From: a bacterium | Lineage (GTDB): Bacteria > Bacillota > Clostridia > Lachnospirales > Lachnospiraceae | Assembly (NCBI GenBank): GCA_023663725.1 | Contig: JAMPGX010000003.1 | Coordinates: forward strand, 124,001 to 188,000 | Direction of reading: 5' to 3' | DNA: 64,000 nucleotides | Shown: one piece after another, positions 27,484 through 34,700 of the stretch | How positions within the stretch are numbered: the stretch's first letter is position 1 | Layout of the letters: each line of letters opens with the position of its first letter | Position numbers and translations under genes: made by a program | The notes under the pieces: model-generated | What the model was told of the DNA's origin: nothing | Seen by the model: only the letters and a program-made list of their open reading frames with translations | Databases searched by the model: none

Positions 27484-29232
27484 ATGCACAAATCATCCAT
27501 ATTGATCAAAAGGTTTATGCCTTATTATATGCCGCACAAAAAGGTGCTCTGTCTGGATCTGTTCTGCGCGGCACTGACGACGATCTGCGAGATCGTGCTA
27601 CCGCTGTTTATTCGCCGGATTACCGATCTCGCCATGGAGGACCTGGCGCTGCTGACACTGAAGGCGGTGGGCGGCATGGGGCTGTCGTATCTGGTGCTGC
27701 GATTGATTGACGCCGCGGCTTACTATTATATGGCCTACACCGGTCATGTGATGGGTGTGGAGATCGAGACAGATATGCGACGGGACGCCTACGGGCATCT
27801 GCAAAAGCTCTCCAACACCTACTACAGCAATACCAAGGTGGGGCAGATCATGGGGCGCATCACTAACGATCTGTTTGATGTGACAGAATTTGCCCACCAT
27901 TGTCCGGAGGAATTCTTTATCGCCGGTATAAAGGGAGTGGTCTCCTTTATCATCCTGTGTATGATCAATGTGCCGCTGACGTTGATCATCTTCTGCATCA
28001 TTCCCGTGATGGCGCTGGTCTGTGGCAAGCTCAACCTGCGGTTGCGGGCGCTGTTTCGCCAACAGCGGCAGCAGGTGGGAGAACTGAATGCCCGTATCGA
28101 GGACAGCCTGTTGGGACAGAAAGTAGTAAAAGCGTTTGCCAACGAGGATGTGGAGAACGAAAAGTTTGAGCAGGACAATCGTAAATTTTATCAGATTAAA
28201 AAGCGCAGCTACCGCTACATGGGACTTTTCCAGTGCTCCACCAGGCTGTTCGACGGCCTGATGTACCTGGTCACTATCGTGGCGGGAGGGTATTTTGTGA
28301 TAGAGGGCGCCATACGTCCCGGCGATCTGGTGGCCTATGTGCTGTATGTGTCCACCTTTATCGCCACGGTGCGTCGGATCATTGAATTTGCCGAGCAGTT
28401 CCAGCGCGGAATGACAGGTATTGAGCGCTTCCTGGAGATCATGGATGCGGATATCGAGATATTTGACGAGCCGGGAGCTGTGGATCTGACAGACCCGAAG
28501 GGAAATATTGTGTTTGAAAATGTGAGCTTTGAGTATCCAGACGATCACAATCAGGTGTTCCGCAATCTGAACCTGACTATCAGGCAGGGGGAGAAGGTGG
28601 CTCTGGTAGGTCCCTCCGGCGGCGGCAAGACCACTTTGTGCAATCTGATTCCCCGCTTTTATGATGTGACGGAGGGAGATATCTATCTGGATGGGAAAAA
28701 TATCCGCGATCTGACTCTGAAGAGCCTGCGCCGGAGTATCGGCGTGGTGCAGCAGGATGTGTACCTGTTCTCCGGCACGGTCTATGAAAATATCATATAC
28801 GGGCGTATGGATGCATCCCGTCAGGAGGTTGAGGAGGCCGCACGCAGAGCTGGAGCCCATGCCTTTATCATGGAGTTGAAGGACGGCTATGACACCTATA
28901 TCGGGGAGCGGGGCGTGAAGCTCTCCGGAGGACAGAAGCAGCGCATCAGTATTGCCAGAATGTTTCTGAAGGATGCGCCGATTGTCATTCTGGACGAGGC
29001 GACCTCGGCGCTGGACAACGAGAGCGAGTACGAGGTCGCCAAGTCCCTGGCGGCGCTGGCCGAGGGCCGTACCACGCTGACGGTGGCTCACCGCCTGTCC
29101 ACGATCCGCGGCAGCGACCGCATCCTGGTATTGACTGAGGAGGGGATTGTCGAGGAGGGCAGCCACGAGCAGTTGATGGCCAGGGCAGGGATTTATTTCC
29201 GCCTGTATCAGATGGCCAATGAGATGAAGTGA
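27484..29232 (+). CDS. ABC transporter, fused permease/ATPase (MsbA-like)
   Basis: A 582-residue half-transporter that works as a homodimer or heterodimer exporter. The N-terminal ABC_membrane region (about residues 15-320) holds six helices. The nucleotide-binding domain has Walker A GPSGGGKTT (about 376-384), the Q-loop VVQQDVYLF, signature LSGGQKQR (about 480), Walker B VILDEATSALD and switch VAHRLST. All ATPase residues are intact. ATG 27484 follows AAAGGGAA; the frame extends to 27439 but into repeat-derived sequence. The substrate (lipid, peptide or drug) cannot be inferred. Confidence 0.93.
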   Translation: MHKSSILIKRFMPYYMPHKKVLCLDLFCAALTTICEIVLPLFIRRITDLAMEDLALLTLKAVGGMGLSYLVLRLIDAAAYYYMAYTGHVMGVEIETDMRRDAYGHLQKLSNTYYSNTKVGQIMGRITNDLFDVTEFAHHCPEEFFIAGIKGVVSFIILCMINVPLTLIIFCIIPVMALVCGKLNLRLRALFRQQRQQVGELNARIEDSLLGQKVVKAFANEDVENEKFEQDNRKFYQIKKRSYRYMGLFQCSTRLFDGLMYLVTIVAGGYFVIEGAIRPGDLVAYVLYVSTFIATVRRIIEFAEQFQRGMTGIERFLEIMDADIEIFDEPGAVDLTDPKGNIVFENVSFEYPDDHNQVFRNLNLTIRQGEKVALVGPSGGGKTTLCNLIPRFYDVTEGDIYLDGKNIRDLTLKSLRRSIGVVQQDVYLFSGTVYENIIYGRMDASRQEVEEAARRAGAHAFIMELKDGYDTYIGERGVKLSGGQKQRISIARMFLKDAPIVILDEATSALDNESEYEVAKSLAALAEGRTTLTVAHRLSTIRGSDRILVLTEEGIVEEGSHEQLMARAGIYFRLYQMANEMK

Positions 29233-29246
29233 GATAGAAGATGAGA

Positions 29247-29279
29247 AAAAAGCTGTGGCCATTTCGGTCACAGCTTTTT
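29247..29279. terminator. Bidirectional terminator between the ABC exporter and plsC
   Basis: AAAAAGCTGTGGCC (29247-29260) pairs with GGTCACAGCTTTTT (29266-29279) across a 5-base loop, with A and T runs on both sides. The plsC stop codon lies within the stem. Confidence 0.85.
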
Positions 29280-30011
29280 GAGCTCCTCCAGATTGCGGTG
29301 ATATGCCTCCGCCATGATTCCCTGGATATAGCCGCCCAGATTTTTGCGGGTATCCTTATCCAGAGCTTTGACGTCTATGGGATGGCCATACTCGATGATG
29401 ACGGTCTGTTTTTTGATTCGGGGCATATGATCCTCAAAGATGCCGTTGGTGCCCGCCATGGTGATGGGCAGGATCGGCGCGCCTGCCTTCTCAGCGATCT
29501 TAAAGCTTCCCTCATGGAAAGGCAGGAAATCCTCGTTGGTCTTGTTGCGGGTGCCCTCCGGAAAGATGCAGATCGAGATGCCGGATTTCACTTTTTCCAC
29601 ACCTTTTAAGATGGTTTTGAGCCCTCTCTTAATGTCCTTGCGGTCCAAAAACAGGCAGTGGAGAAAATACATCCACACATTTAGCAGGGGATAGCGTTTC
29701 ATCTCCAGCTTGGCCACATAGCCGGTGGGACGGGGAACCCGCACATAGGTCAGGATAATGTCAAAATAGCTGCGGTGGTTGGCCACATACAGCACGGCGG
29801 TATCCCTGGGGACATTCTCCTCCCCCTTGACGATGACTCTGGTGCCGGACAGACGAATCACCCAGCGGAACGCCCAGTTGACGATGGCGAGGGAGCTTCT
29901 GTCCTTCAACGGCTGGTTGAATTTGCCGATGATCCACTCGATCAGCATCAGGGGTGTAGATAGTACTAAAAATAGTAAAACAAACAATAAAACAGCCAGA
30001 AATCTAATCAT
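29268..30011 (-). CDS. plsC: 1-acyl-sn-glycerol-3-phosphate acyltransferase
   Basis: Acylates lysophosphatidate to phosphatidate in membrane lipid synthesis. The 247-residue protein has an N-terminal hydrophobic anchor (FLAVLLFVLLFLVLSTPLML), the catalytic ANHRSYFDI motif (H-x4-D, about residues 77-84), CIFPEGTRNK for glycerol-phosphate binding, and GAPILPITMAG. ATG 30011 has AGGAGG 5 bases upstream; the longer frame to 30035 would bury that site. Confidence 0.92.
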   Translation of the reverse strand: MIRFLAVLLFVLLFLVLSTPLMLIEWIIGKFNQPLKDRSSLAIVNWAFRWVIRLSGTRVIVKGEENVPRDTAVLYVANHRSYFDIILTYVRVPRPTGYVAKLEMKRYPLLNVWMYFLHCLFLDRKDIKRGLKTILKGVEKVKSGISICIFPEGTRNKTNEDFLPFHEGSFKIAEKAGAPILPITMAGTNGIFEDHMPRIKKQTVIIEYGHPIDVKALDKDTRKNLGGYIQGIMAEAYHRNLEELKKL

Positions 30012-30105
30012 GGGTCCTCCTGTCTTCGGCGGCAATTTTTATCAGTATAGCATATTTTAACATATGTGTACATAAGATAAATTAAAACAACTGGGATGAT
30101 TCATT

Positions 30106-30537
30106 ATGAGACAGCATATTTTTAGGGGCGGAAAGAAAATATTGACGCTGCTGCTGTGCATGGGGGTACTCTGTGGCCTGTGCGGATGCAGTCTGATGAG
30201 TACGGAGGAAGTGAAGCTTCGCGATCTGGATTTTACCCTGCTGGGCGAAGAAATGGTGCCTGCTGAGTTGGCCACGATGATCGAGGAGCGCAAGGCAGAT
30301 GCTTTTAAAATGACCTATACTGACAATCAGAATTTGTACATATGTGTGGGATATGGCCAGCAGGAGACCGGCGGCTACAGCATCACGGTGGATGAGCTCT
30401 ATCTGACGGAGGAGGCGATTCACGTTCAGACTACGCTGCTGGGACCGGATGTGTCTGAGAAGAACAATAGGACGCCCTCCTACCCTTACATCGTGATCAA
30501 GACGGAATATCTCGATCAGCCCGTGATCTGTAAATAG
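30106..30537 (+). CDS. PrcB-like lipoprotein
   Basis: A 143-residue predicted lipoprotein: signal ILTLLLCMGVLCGLCGC with a lipobox (LCGC, Cys about 28), then a compact domain of about 110 residues. Its core (YICVGYGQQETGGYSITVDE, then VQTTLLGP and a closing PYIVIKTEY) matches the PrcB C-terminal domain, named from a treponemal protease complex in which PrcB stabilises the protease. No protease gene is adjacent. It is flanked by a divergent plsC and a terminator, so it is monocistronic. Confidence 0.8.
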   Translation: MRQHIFRGGKKILTLLLCMGVLCGLCGCSLMSTEEVKLRDLDFTLLGEEMVPAELATMIEERKADAFKMTYTDNQNLYICVGYGQQETGGYSITVDELYLTEEAIHVQTTLLGPDVSEKNNRTPSYPYIVIKTEYLDQPVICK

Positions 30538-30550
30538 GCAAAACAGTGCG

Positions 30551-30583
30551 AAAGCATCCATTACATGATGGGTGCTTTTGTTG
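30551..30583 (+). terminator. Terminator after the PrcB-like gene
   Basis: AAAGCATCCAT (30551-30561) pairs with ATGGGTGCTTT (30568-30578), followed by TGTTG. The stem is good and the U-tract short. Confidence 0.65.
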
Positions 30584-30657
30584 CATAAACAAAAAGTCAC
30601 AAAAGGGTAAAAACTGCTCATCGTTCCAAAATGTATATAAATACTGAGAAAATACAG

Positions 30658-30686
30658 TTGAAGAAAGTTGATGCAGAGCTTATAAT
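30658..30686 (+). promoter_or_regulatory. Sigma-A promoter in front of the ATPase fragment
   Basis: TTGAAG (30658-30663), 17 bases, perfect TATAAT (30681-30686), 28 bases before the start codon. It could also drive pyrC downstream. Confidence 0.65.
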
Positions 30687-30714
30687 AAACAAAATGATGT
30701 TTAGGGGTGGAACG

Positions 30715-30939
30715 ATGCATAGATTAGTCATTAAAAAACTTGGGCCAATAGAGCAGTGTGAGCTGCAATGTTCTCGATTTATGACATTGACAGGATTTCA
30801 GGCATCTGGGAAAAGTACAATAGCGAAAGCAATTTATTATTTCAGGACAATAAAGGATGATATAATAGAACTTGCCAGAACGCAGGCTTATAATATGGTT
30901 CCTGTAGTCGGATTAGAGACTGAATTCTATGATGAATGA
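30715..30939 (+). pseudogene. N-terminal fragment of an AAA/ABC-type ATPase
   Basis: 74 residues starting MHRLVIKKLGPIEQCELQCS, the classic beginning of a RecF/OLD-like or AAA_21 ATPase. A Walker A follows (TGFQASGKSTIAKAIYYF, about residues 25-42), and a TGA stops it shortly after YDE. Walker B, signature and sensor regions are absent, so it cannot be an active ATPase. AGGGGTGG precedes the start and a good promoter lies upstream, so the 5' control region is intact. It is probably the remnant of a longer gene deleted at the 3' side, next to pyrC. A small translated regulator is less likely. Confidence 0.65.
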
Positions 30940-31007
30940 GAGCAGGAATTTGCTGTTAAATGCCCGTCAGTATGTGGTGGGGCAGGGTGATAAACAGGAG
31001 GTGGAGT

Positions 31008-32300
31008 ATGCTGTTGATCGAGAACGGGTATATGATAGATCCCAGGTCAGGTCGGGAGGGGAACTATGATATTCTGACGGATGGCATGAGAATCCGGAGA
31101 ATCGGAAAGGCTTTGCAGCGGGAGTTGACGGCGGCAGAGCGAAAGAAATGCAGGGTTCTGGATGCGGAGGGATTGTTGGTGGCCCCCGGACTGGTGGATG
31201 TGCATGTGCATTTTCGGGACCCCGGATTTACCCACAAGGAGGATATCTTGACTGGAGCCAGGGCCGCGGCCAGGGGCGGAGTCACCACGGTCGTACTGAT
31301 GGCGAACACCAAGCCTACCGTGGATACCCAGGAGACGCTTCGGTATGTGCTGGAGCGGGGAGAGATTGCGGATATCCATGTGAAGACCTGCGCCAATGTG
31401 ACTGTCGGGATGCAGGGGCAGGAGCTGGTGGACATGGATGCGTTGGCAGAGGCGGGAGCGGTGGGCTTTACCGACGACGGCATTCCGATCATGAACCCGG
31501 ATATCGTCCGCAGAGCCATGGAGAATGCGGCGTCGCTGGACATGCCCATCAGCTTCCATGAGGAGGCTCCAGAACTGATTGTCAACAACGGCGTCAATAG
31601 GGGAAGGGCCAGCGAGTACTATGGGATCGGCGGTTCCCCCAGAGAGGCGGAGATCACCATGGTGGAGCGCGATCTGCAGATCGCGCTGGAGACGGGGGCC
31701 TGCATCGACATCCAGCATATCAGCAGTCGGGAGGCGGTGGAACTGGTGCGCCAGGCCAAAAAGAAAGGACGCAATATCCATGCGGAGGCAACTCCTCATC
31801 ACTTTACCTTGACGGAGGAGGCTGTCATCCAGTATGGCACGCTGGCCAAGATGAACCCGCCGCTGCGGACGCAGGAGGACCGGCAGGCTATTATCCGAGG
31901 GCTGGCAGACGGCACGATAGACTTGATCGCCACTGACCATGCGCCTCATTCCGCCGAGGAGAAAGCGCAGGATATCACGAAAGCTCCCAGCGGCATCATC
32001 GGTCTGGAGACCGCTCTGCCTCTGGCGATCACCGAGCTGGTAAACGGCGGGTATCTGACGGTGAAGAGCGTGCTGGAGAAGATGAGCTTGAACCCAGCGG
32101 CCATGTACCATCTGGACGCGGGATATCTGGCGGAGGGCGGCCCGGCCGATATCATTCTGGTGGACACGGCGGCAACGCAGGTCTTTACGGAGTACCTCTC
32201 CAGATCCAGCAACAGTCCCTTTACCGGTCGGGAACTGCAGGGTGTGGTAAAGACTACGATCTGCGACGGAAAAGTGGTGTATCAGTACACGGAAAAATGA
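31008..32300 (+). CDS. pyrC: Dihydroorotase
   Basis: Cyclises carbamoyl-aspartate to dihydroorotate in pyrimidine synthesis. The 430-residue class I (Bacillus-type) enzyme has DVHVHFRDPGFTHKED (zinc histidines about residues 65 and 67), FTDDG, the zinc-histidine segments IQHISS and ATPHHF, and the catalytic ATDHAPH. ATG 31008 has AGGAGG 7 bases upstream. In many Lachnospiraceae this gene is followed by pyrF, pyrK, pyrD and pyrE; here the next pyr gene is about 11 kb downstream. Confidence 0.95.
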   Translation: MLLIENGYMIDPRSGREGNYDILTDGMRIRRIGKALQRELTAAERKKCRVLDAEGLLVAPGLVDVHVHFRDPGFTHKEDILTGARAAARGGVTTVVLMANTKPTVDTQETLRYVLERGEIADIHVKTCANVTVGMQGQELVDMDALAEAGAVGFTDDGIPIMNPDIVRRAMENAASLDMPISFHEEAPELIVNNGVNRGRASEYYGIGGSPREAEITMVERDLQIALETGACIDIQHISSREAVELVRQAKKKGRNIHAEATPHHFTLTEEAVIQYGTLAKMNPPLRTQEDRQAIIRGLADGTIDLIATDHAPHSAEEKAQDITKAPSGIIGLETALPLAITELVNGGYLTVKSVLEKMSLNPAAMYHLDAGYLAEGGPADIILVDTAATQVFTEYLSRSSNSPFTGRELQGVVKTTICDGKVVYQYTEK

Positions 32301-32316
32301 TCGACGGGAATGGCCC

Positions 32317-32345
32317 TTGCGCCAACATGGATTTACCCGTATAAT
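32317..32345 (+). promoter_or_regulatory. Sigma-A promoter of the chemoreceptor gene
   Basis: TTGCGC (32317-32322), 17 bases, perfect TATAAT (32340-32345). It lies directly after the pyrC stop. Confidence 0.65.
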
Positions 32346-32401
32346 TTAAATTGACACAGACAACTCGGGCGGGGATTAACGCGTAGCAGGAGGGAGACGA
32401 T

Positions 32402-33871
32402 ATGAAAGAGAAGTACCTTGAGAAAATCAATAAATTGACTGTGATAGGGCATTTTTGCGCGATGATATGTATTATTGTGGGGATGGTGTCGCAGCTACAA
32501 ATGTCCGGGCTGCCTCCGCTCAACAGTATTGCGCCGCTGGTGGCGGAGATTGCCGTTTCTGTCGGTGCGCTTTTCATATATTTGAAGTACAGGAAAAGTG
32601 TTATCTTTATCAGATATATAGCCGTTGGTTTTTCGGTGGTATACGTTGTGCTGCTGCTTGGTTCATCGGGAAATGCGTTCCCGTACATGCTTCCTTACCT
32701 GCTTTGCATTATTCTATCGCTGGATACCTGGTCTGTGAATGTGGCCTGCAGTGTTTTTGCAGTGATAAATATAGTGCGCGCGGCTATGACTCTTGCGGGA
32801 GCAGATGAAATCTCTCTGGTGCTGGAAGCGGTCATGATAGAGCTGATCATCACGATACTTGTGTCGCTGGCAGCGGTGCGGGGAGTGAAGCACCTGAATA
32901 CATTTTTCAGGGAGTCCATGGGTGAGATACAGGAGGCGCTGCGGAAGAATGAGGCAGTGGCACAGAAGATTTTAGAGGTTGCCAGAAATGTGGAAGAGCG
33001 GGCAGAATCTATGGCAGGAGATCTTGAGGCGATCGAAACGGCTACACAGACTGTAAGCGAGTCAATGAACAATATTTCCGCCGGAACGACTAATACGGCG
33101 GAGGCAATCATGCATCAAACTGAGCAGACACAGGATATTCAGGACATTCTGGATGAGACGCGGAGCAGAACGGACAATATTGTAGAGCTTACCAGTAGCG
33201 CAAGGAAAGCGCTGGACAGTGGAACCAGAGTGATGGGAACGTTGTTTGAAGAGGTGAGTGAGACGATTGAAAATAGTAAGCTGATGGCGGAGACCGCGGC
33301 GCGGTTACAGGAAAAGTCCAATGAGGTGAAGGGGATCACCAGTATTATTCTGGGCATTTCCAGCCAGACAAATCTACTGGCGTTAAATGCCTCCATAGAG
33401 GCGGCAAGGGCGGGAGAAGCCGGAAAGGGCTTTGCGGTCGTGGCGGAGGAGATCCGGAAGCTTGCAGAGCAGACAAGGCAGGAAACAGAGAATATTACCG
33501 CGTTGATCGACGCGCTGTCTGAAAATGCGCAGCTGATGACGGATAAGGTGACTGCCAATGTGGAGAGAGCCCGGCAGGAGAACGAGGCGGCTGAGCAGGC
33601 GTCAGAGCGGTTCGCCGAGATTACGAAGCATGTGAGTACGTTGTCGGAGCACATCAAAGAGGTGAGCGGGATGATGATTTCTCTGGTGGAATCCAATAAC
33701 GCGATCGTTGACAGCGTAAATACGCTTTCCGCCACTTCCCAGGAGATCAGCGCAAGCACTCAGGAGGCATTCAGCACCAGTGAAAAAAACGTGAATATGG
33801 TTAAGAAATTTTCGGCCTCCATGGATAATATTTTGCGGGAGATGGAAGTACTTCGCAGTTATACAAAATAA
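32402..33871 (+). CDS. Methyl-accepting chemotaxis protein with polytopic membrane N-terminus
   Basis: A 489-residue chemoreceptor. The N-terminal 170 residues hold about six closely spaced membrane segments and no extracellular sensor domain, so it probably senses within the membrane or in the cytoplasm. A long helical hairpin follows, with the highly conserved tip [20 protein letters not shown] then [18 protein letters not shown] (about residues 320-360) that binds CheA and CheW. No HAMP domain is obvious. No other chemotaxis gene is near. It stands between pyrC and the feo locus. Confidence 0.9.
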   Translation: MKEKYLEKINKLTVIGHFCAMICIIVGMVSQLQMSGLPPLNSIAPLVAEIAVSVGALFIYLKYRKSVIFIRYIAVGFSVVYVVLLLGSSGNAFPYMLPYLLCIILSLDTWSVNVACSVFAVINIVRAAMTLAGADEISLVLEAVMIELIITILVSLAAVRGVKHLNTFFRESMGEIQEALRKNEAVAQKILEVARNVEERAESMAGDLEAIETATQTVSESMNNISAGTTNTAEAIMHQTEQTQDIQDILDETRSRTDNIVELTSSARKALDSGTRVMGTLFEEVSETIENSKLMAETAARLQEKSNEVKGITSIILGISSQTNLLALNASIEAARAGEAGKGFAVVAEEIRKLAEQTRQETENITALIDALSENAQLMTDKVTANVERARQENEAAEQASERFAEITKHVSTLSEHIKEVSGMMISLVESNNAIVDSVNTLSATSQEISASTQEAFSTSEKNVNMVKKFSASMDNILREMEVLRSYTK

Positions 33872-33920
33872 ACAGAACGAAAATGTAAAGTGCGAATGGT
33901 AATTTTGCACAAAAAATACA

Positions 33921-33936
33921 GTTAGTATCTCCTAAC
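33921..33936. promoter_or_regulatory. GTTAG-N6-CTAAC inverted repeat, site 1 (feo)
   Basis: GTTAG (33921-33925), TATCTC, CTAAC (33932-33936), 45 bases upstream of the feoA -35 box. Identical half-sites occur at 34019-34034 and, with one change, at 34674-34689. Confidence 0.65.
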
Positions 33937-33981
33937 ACATTGGTTAGTCTGATGAAACTGATATTAGATATATGAAAGGTG

Positions 33982-34010
33982 TTGACAAAAACTGCGGCAA
34001 GTCATATTAT
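33982..34010 (+). promoter_or_regulatory. Sigma-A promoter of the feo locus
   Basis: Perfect TTGACA (33982-33987), 17 bases, TATTAT (34005-34010). Site 2 of the inverted repeat lies just downstream, over the likely transcription start. Confidence 0.8.
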
Positions 34011-34018
34011 AATTTATG

Positions 34019-34034
34019 GTTAGTTGATGCTAAC
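34019..34034. promoter_or_regulatory. GTTAG-N6-CTAAC inverted repeat, site 2 (feo)
   Basis: GTTAG (34019-34023), TTGATG, CTAAC (34030-34034), starting 9 bases after the -10 box. A repressor bound here would block transcription start. The half-sites resemble DtxR/IdeR-type boxes (TTAG...CTAA). Confidence 0.7.
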
Positions 34035-34092
34035 TTTTGTTTGTTGTATGGGGTTGGCGGAGATTAATACATATATCGAAGAAGGTGAATAC

Positions 34093-34305
34093 ATGATGCC
34101 GCTTACACTGGCAGAAGTAGGAGAGGAAAACATTATCAGGAAAATCGGGGGAAAACAGGAAGTCAAGGCACATCTGGAGAACCTTGGTTTTGTGGTGGGC
34201 GGAGCGGTTACGGTGATCAGTGCGATTGGCGGCAATGTCATCGTGAACGTCAAGGACTCCCGCGTTGCCGTCAGCAGAGAGATGGCGCAGAAGATCATGG
34301 TCTGA
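34093..34305 (+). CDS. feoA: FeoA-domain protein 1
   Basis: A 70-residue SH3-like FeoA protein, the small cytosolic partner of the ferrous iron transporter FeoB. The fold is recognisable from MPLTLAEVGEENIIRKIGGK through HLENLGFVVGGAVTVISAIG to the closing strand VNVKDSRVAVSREMAQKI. ATG 34093 with AAGGTG upstream is preferred; the frame extends to 34024, but that would place the start within the operator. It is the first gene of feoA-feoA-feoB and a tail gene. Confidence 0.9.
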   Translation: MMPLTLAEVGEENIIRKIGGKQEVKAHLENLGFVVGGAVTVISAIGGNVIVNVKDSRVAVSREMAQKIMV

Positions 34306-34371
34306 GCTGAGAGTGGAAAAAGGTTGTCTCACAATCAAAATATAACATAATAAATGAGGAGGAGAATAGGA

Positions 34372-34596
34372 ATGAGGACACTGAGGGAATCAAAGGTTGG
34401 CGATACGGTTCGGGTTGTGAAGCTCCACGGCGAGGGAGCTGTGAAACGCCGGATTATGGACATGGGGCTGACGAAGGGTGTGGAAGTGCAGGTCCGCAAG
34501 GTTGCGCCTCTGGGGGATCCGATTGAAGTGACTGTTCGCGGTTACGAGCTTTCCATCAGGAAGGCGGATGCGGAGATGATTGAAATTGATGCCTGA
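34372..34596 (+). CDS. feoA: FeoA-domain protein 2
   Basis: A second FeoA, 74 residues, with KVGDTVRVVKLHGEGAVKRR, IMDMGLTKGVEVQVRKVAPL and GDPIEVTVRGYELSIRKADA, closer to the classic FeoA consensus than the first copy. GAGGAGGAG lies before ATG 34372. Two diverged FeoA proteins before one FeoB is a common clostridial arrangement. A hairpin with a T-run (34631-34653) separates it from feoB. Confidence 0.92.
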   Translation: MRTLRESKVGDTVRVVKLHGEGAVKRRIMDMGLTKGVEVQVRKVAPLGDPIEVTVRGYELSIRKADAEMIEIDA

Positions 34597-34630
34597 GAAG
34601 ACGGCATTCTTCTGAGGTGCTCGTATGTGC

Positions 34631-34653
34631 AGGGGAGCGATCCCCTTTCTTTT
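34631..34653 (+). terminator. Intrinsic terminator or attenuator between feoA and feoB
   Basis: AGGGGA-GCGA-TCCCCT followed by TTCTTTTC. It would reduce feoB expression from the upstream promoter, and a third operator-like repeat lies just after it. Confidence 0.6.
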
Positions 34654-34673
34654 CAAGTCAAAGGTTAGCTATA

Positions 34674-34689
34674 ACTAATAATAGGAAGT
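34674..34689. promoter_or_regulatory. GTTAG-N6-CTAAT inverted repeat, site 3 (feoB)
   Basis: GTTAG (34674-34678), CTATAA, CTAAT (34685-34689), ending 11 bases before the feoB start and overlapping the region of its ribosome-binding site. It is the third copy of the motif in 770 bases. Confidence 0.6.
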
Positions 34690-34700
34690 GAGGTAAAACT

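Noticed and set aside
27598-29271. 557-codon antisense frame over the ABC exporter
   Set aside because: Composition (many His, Gln, Leu) is that of a complement of coding DNA; the forward frame contains all ABC motifs.
32317-34092. Integrase, attachment sites or direct repeats bounding the 32-43 kb accessory block
   Set aside because: No integrase or recombinase gene, no tRNA gene and no matching direct repeats were visible at either edge, so no integrative element is claimed.
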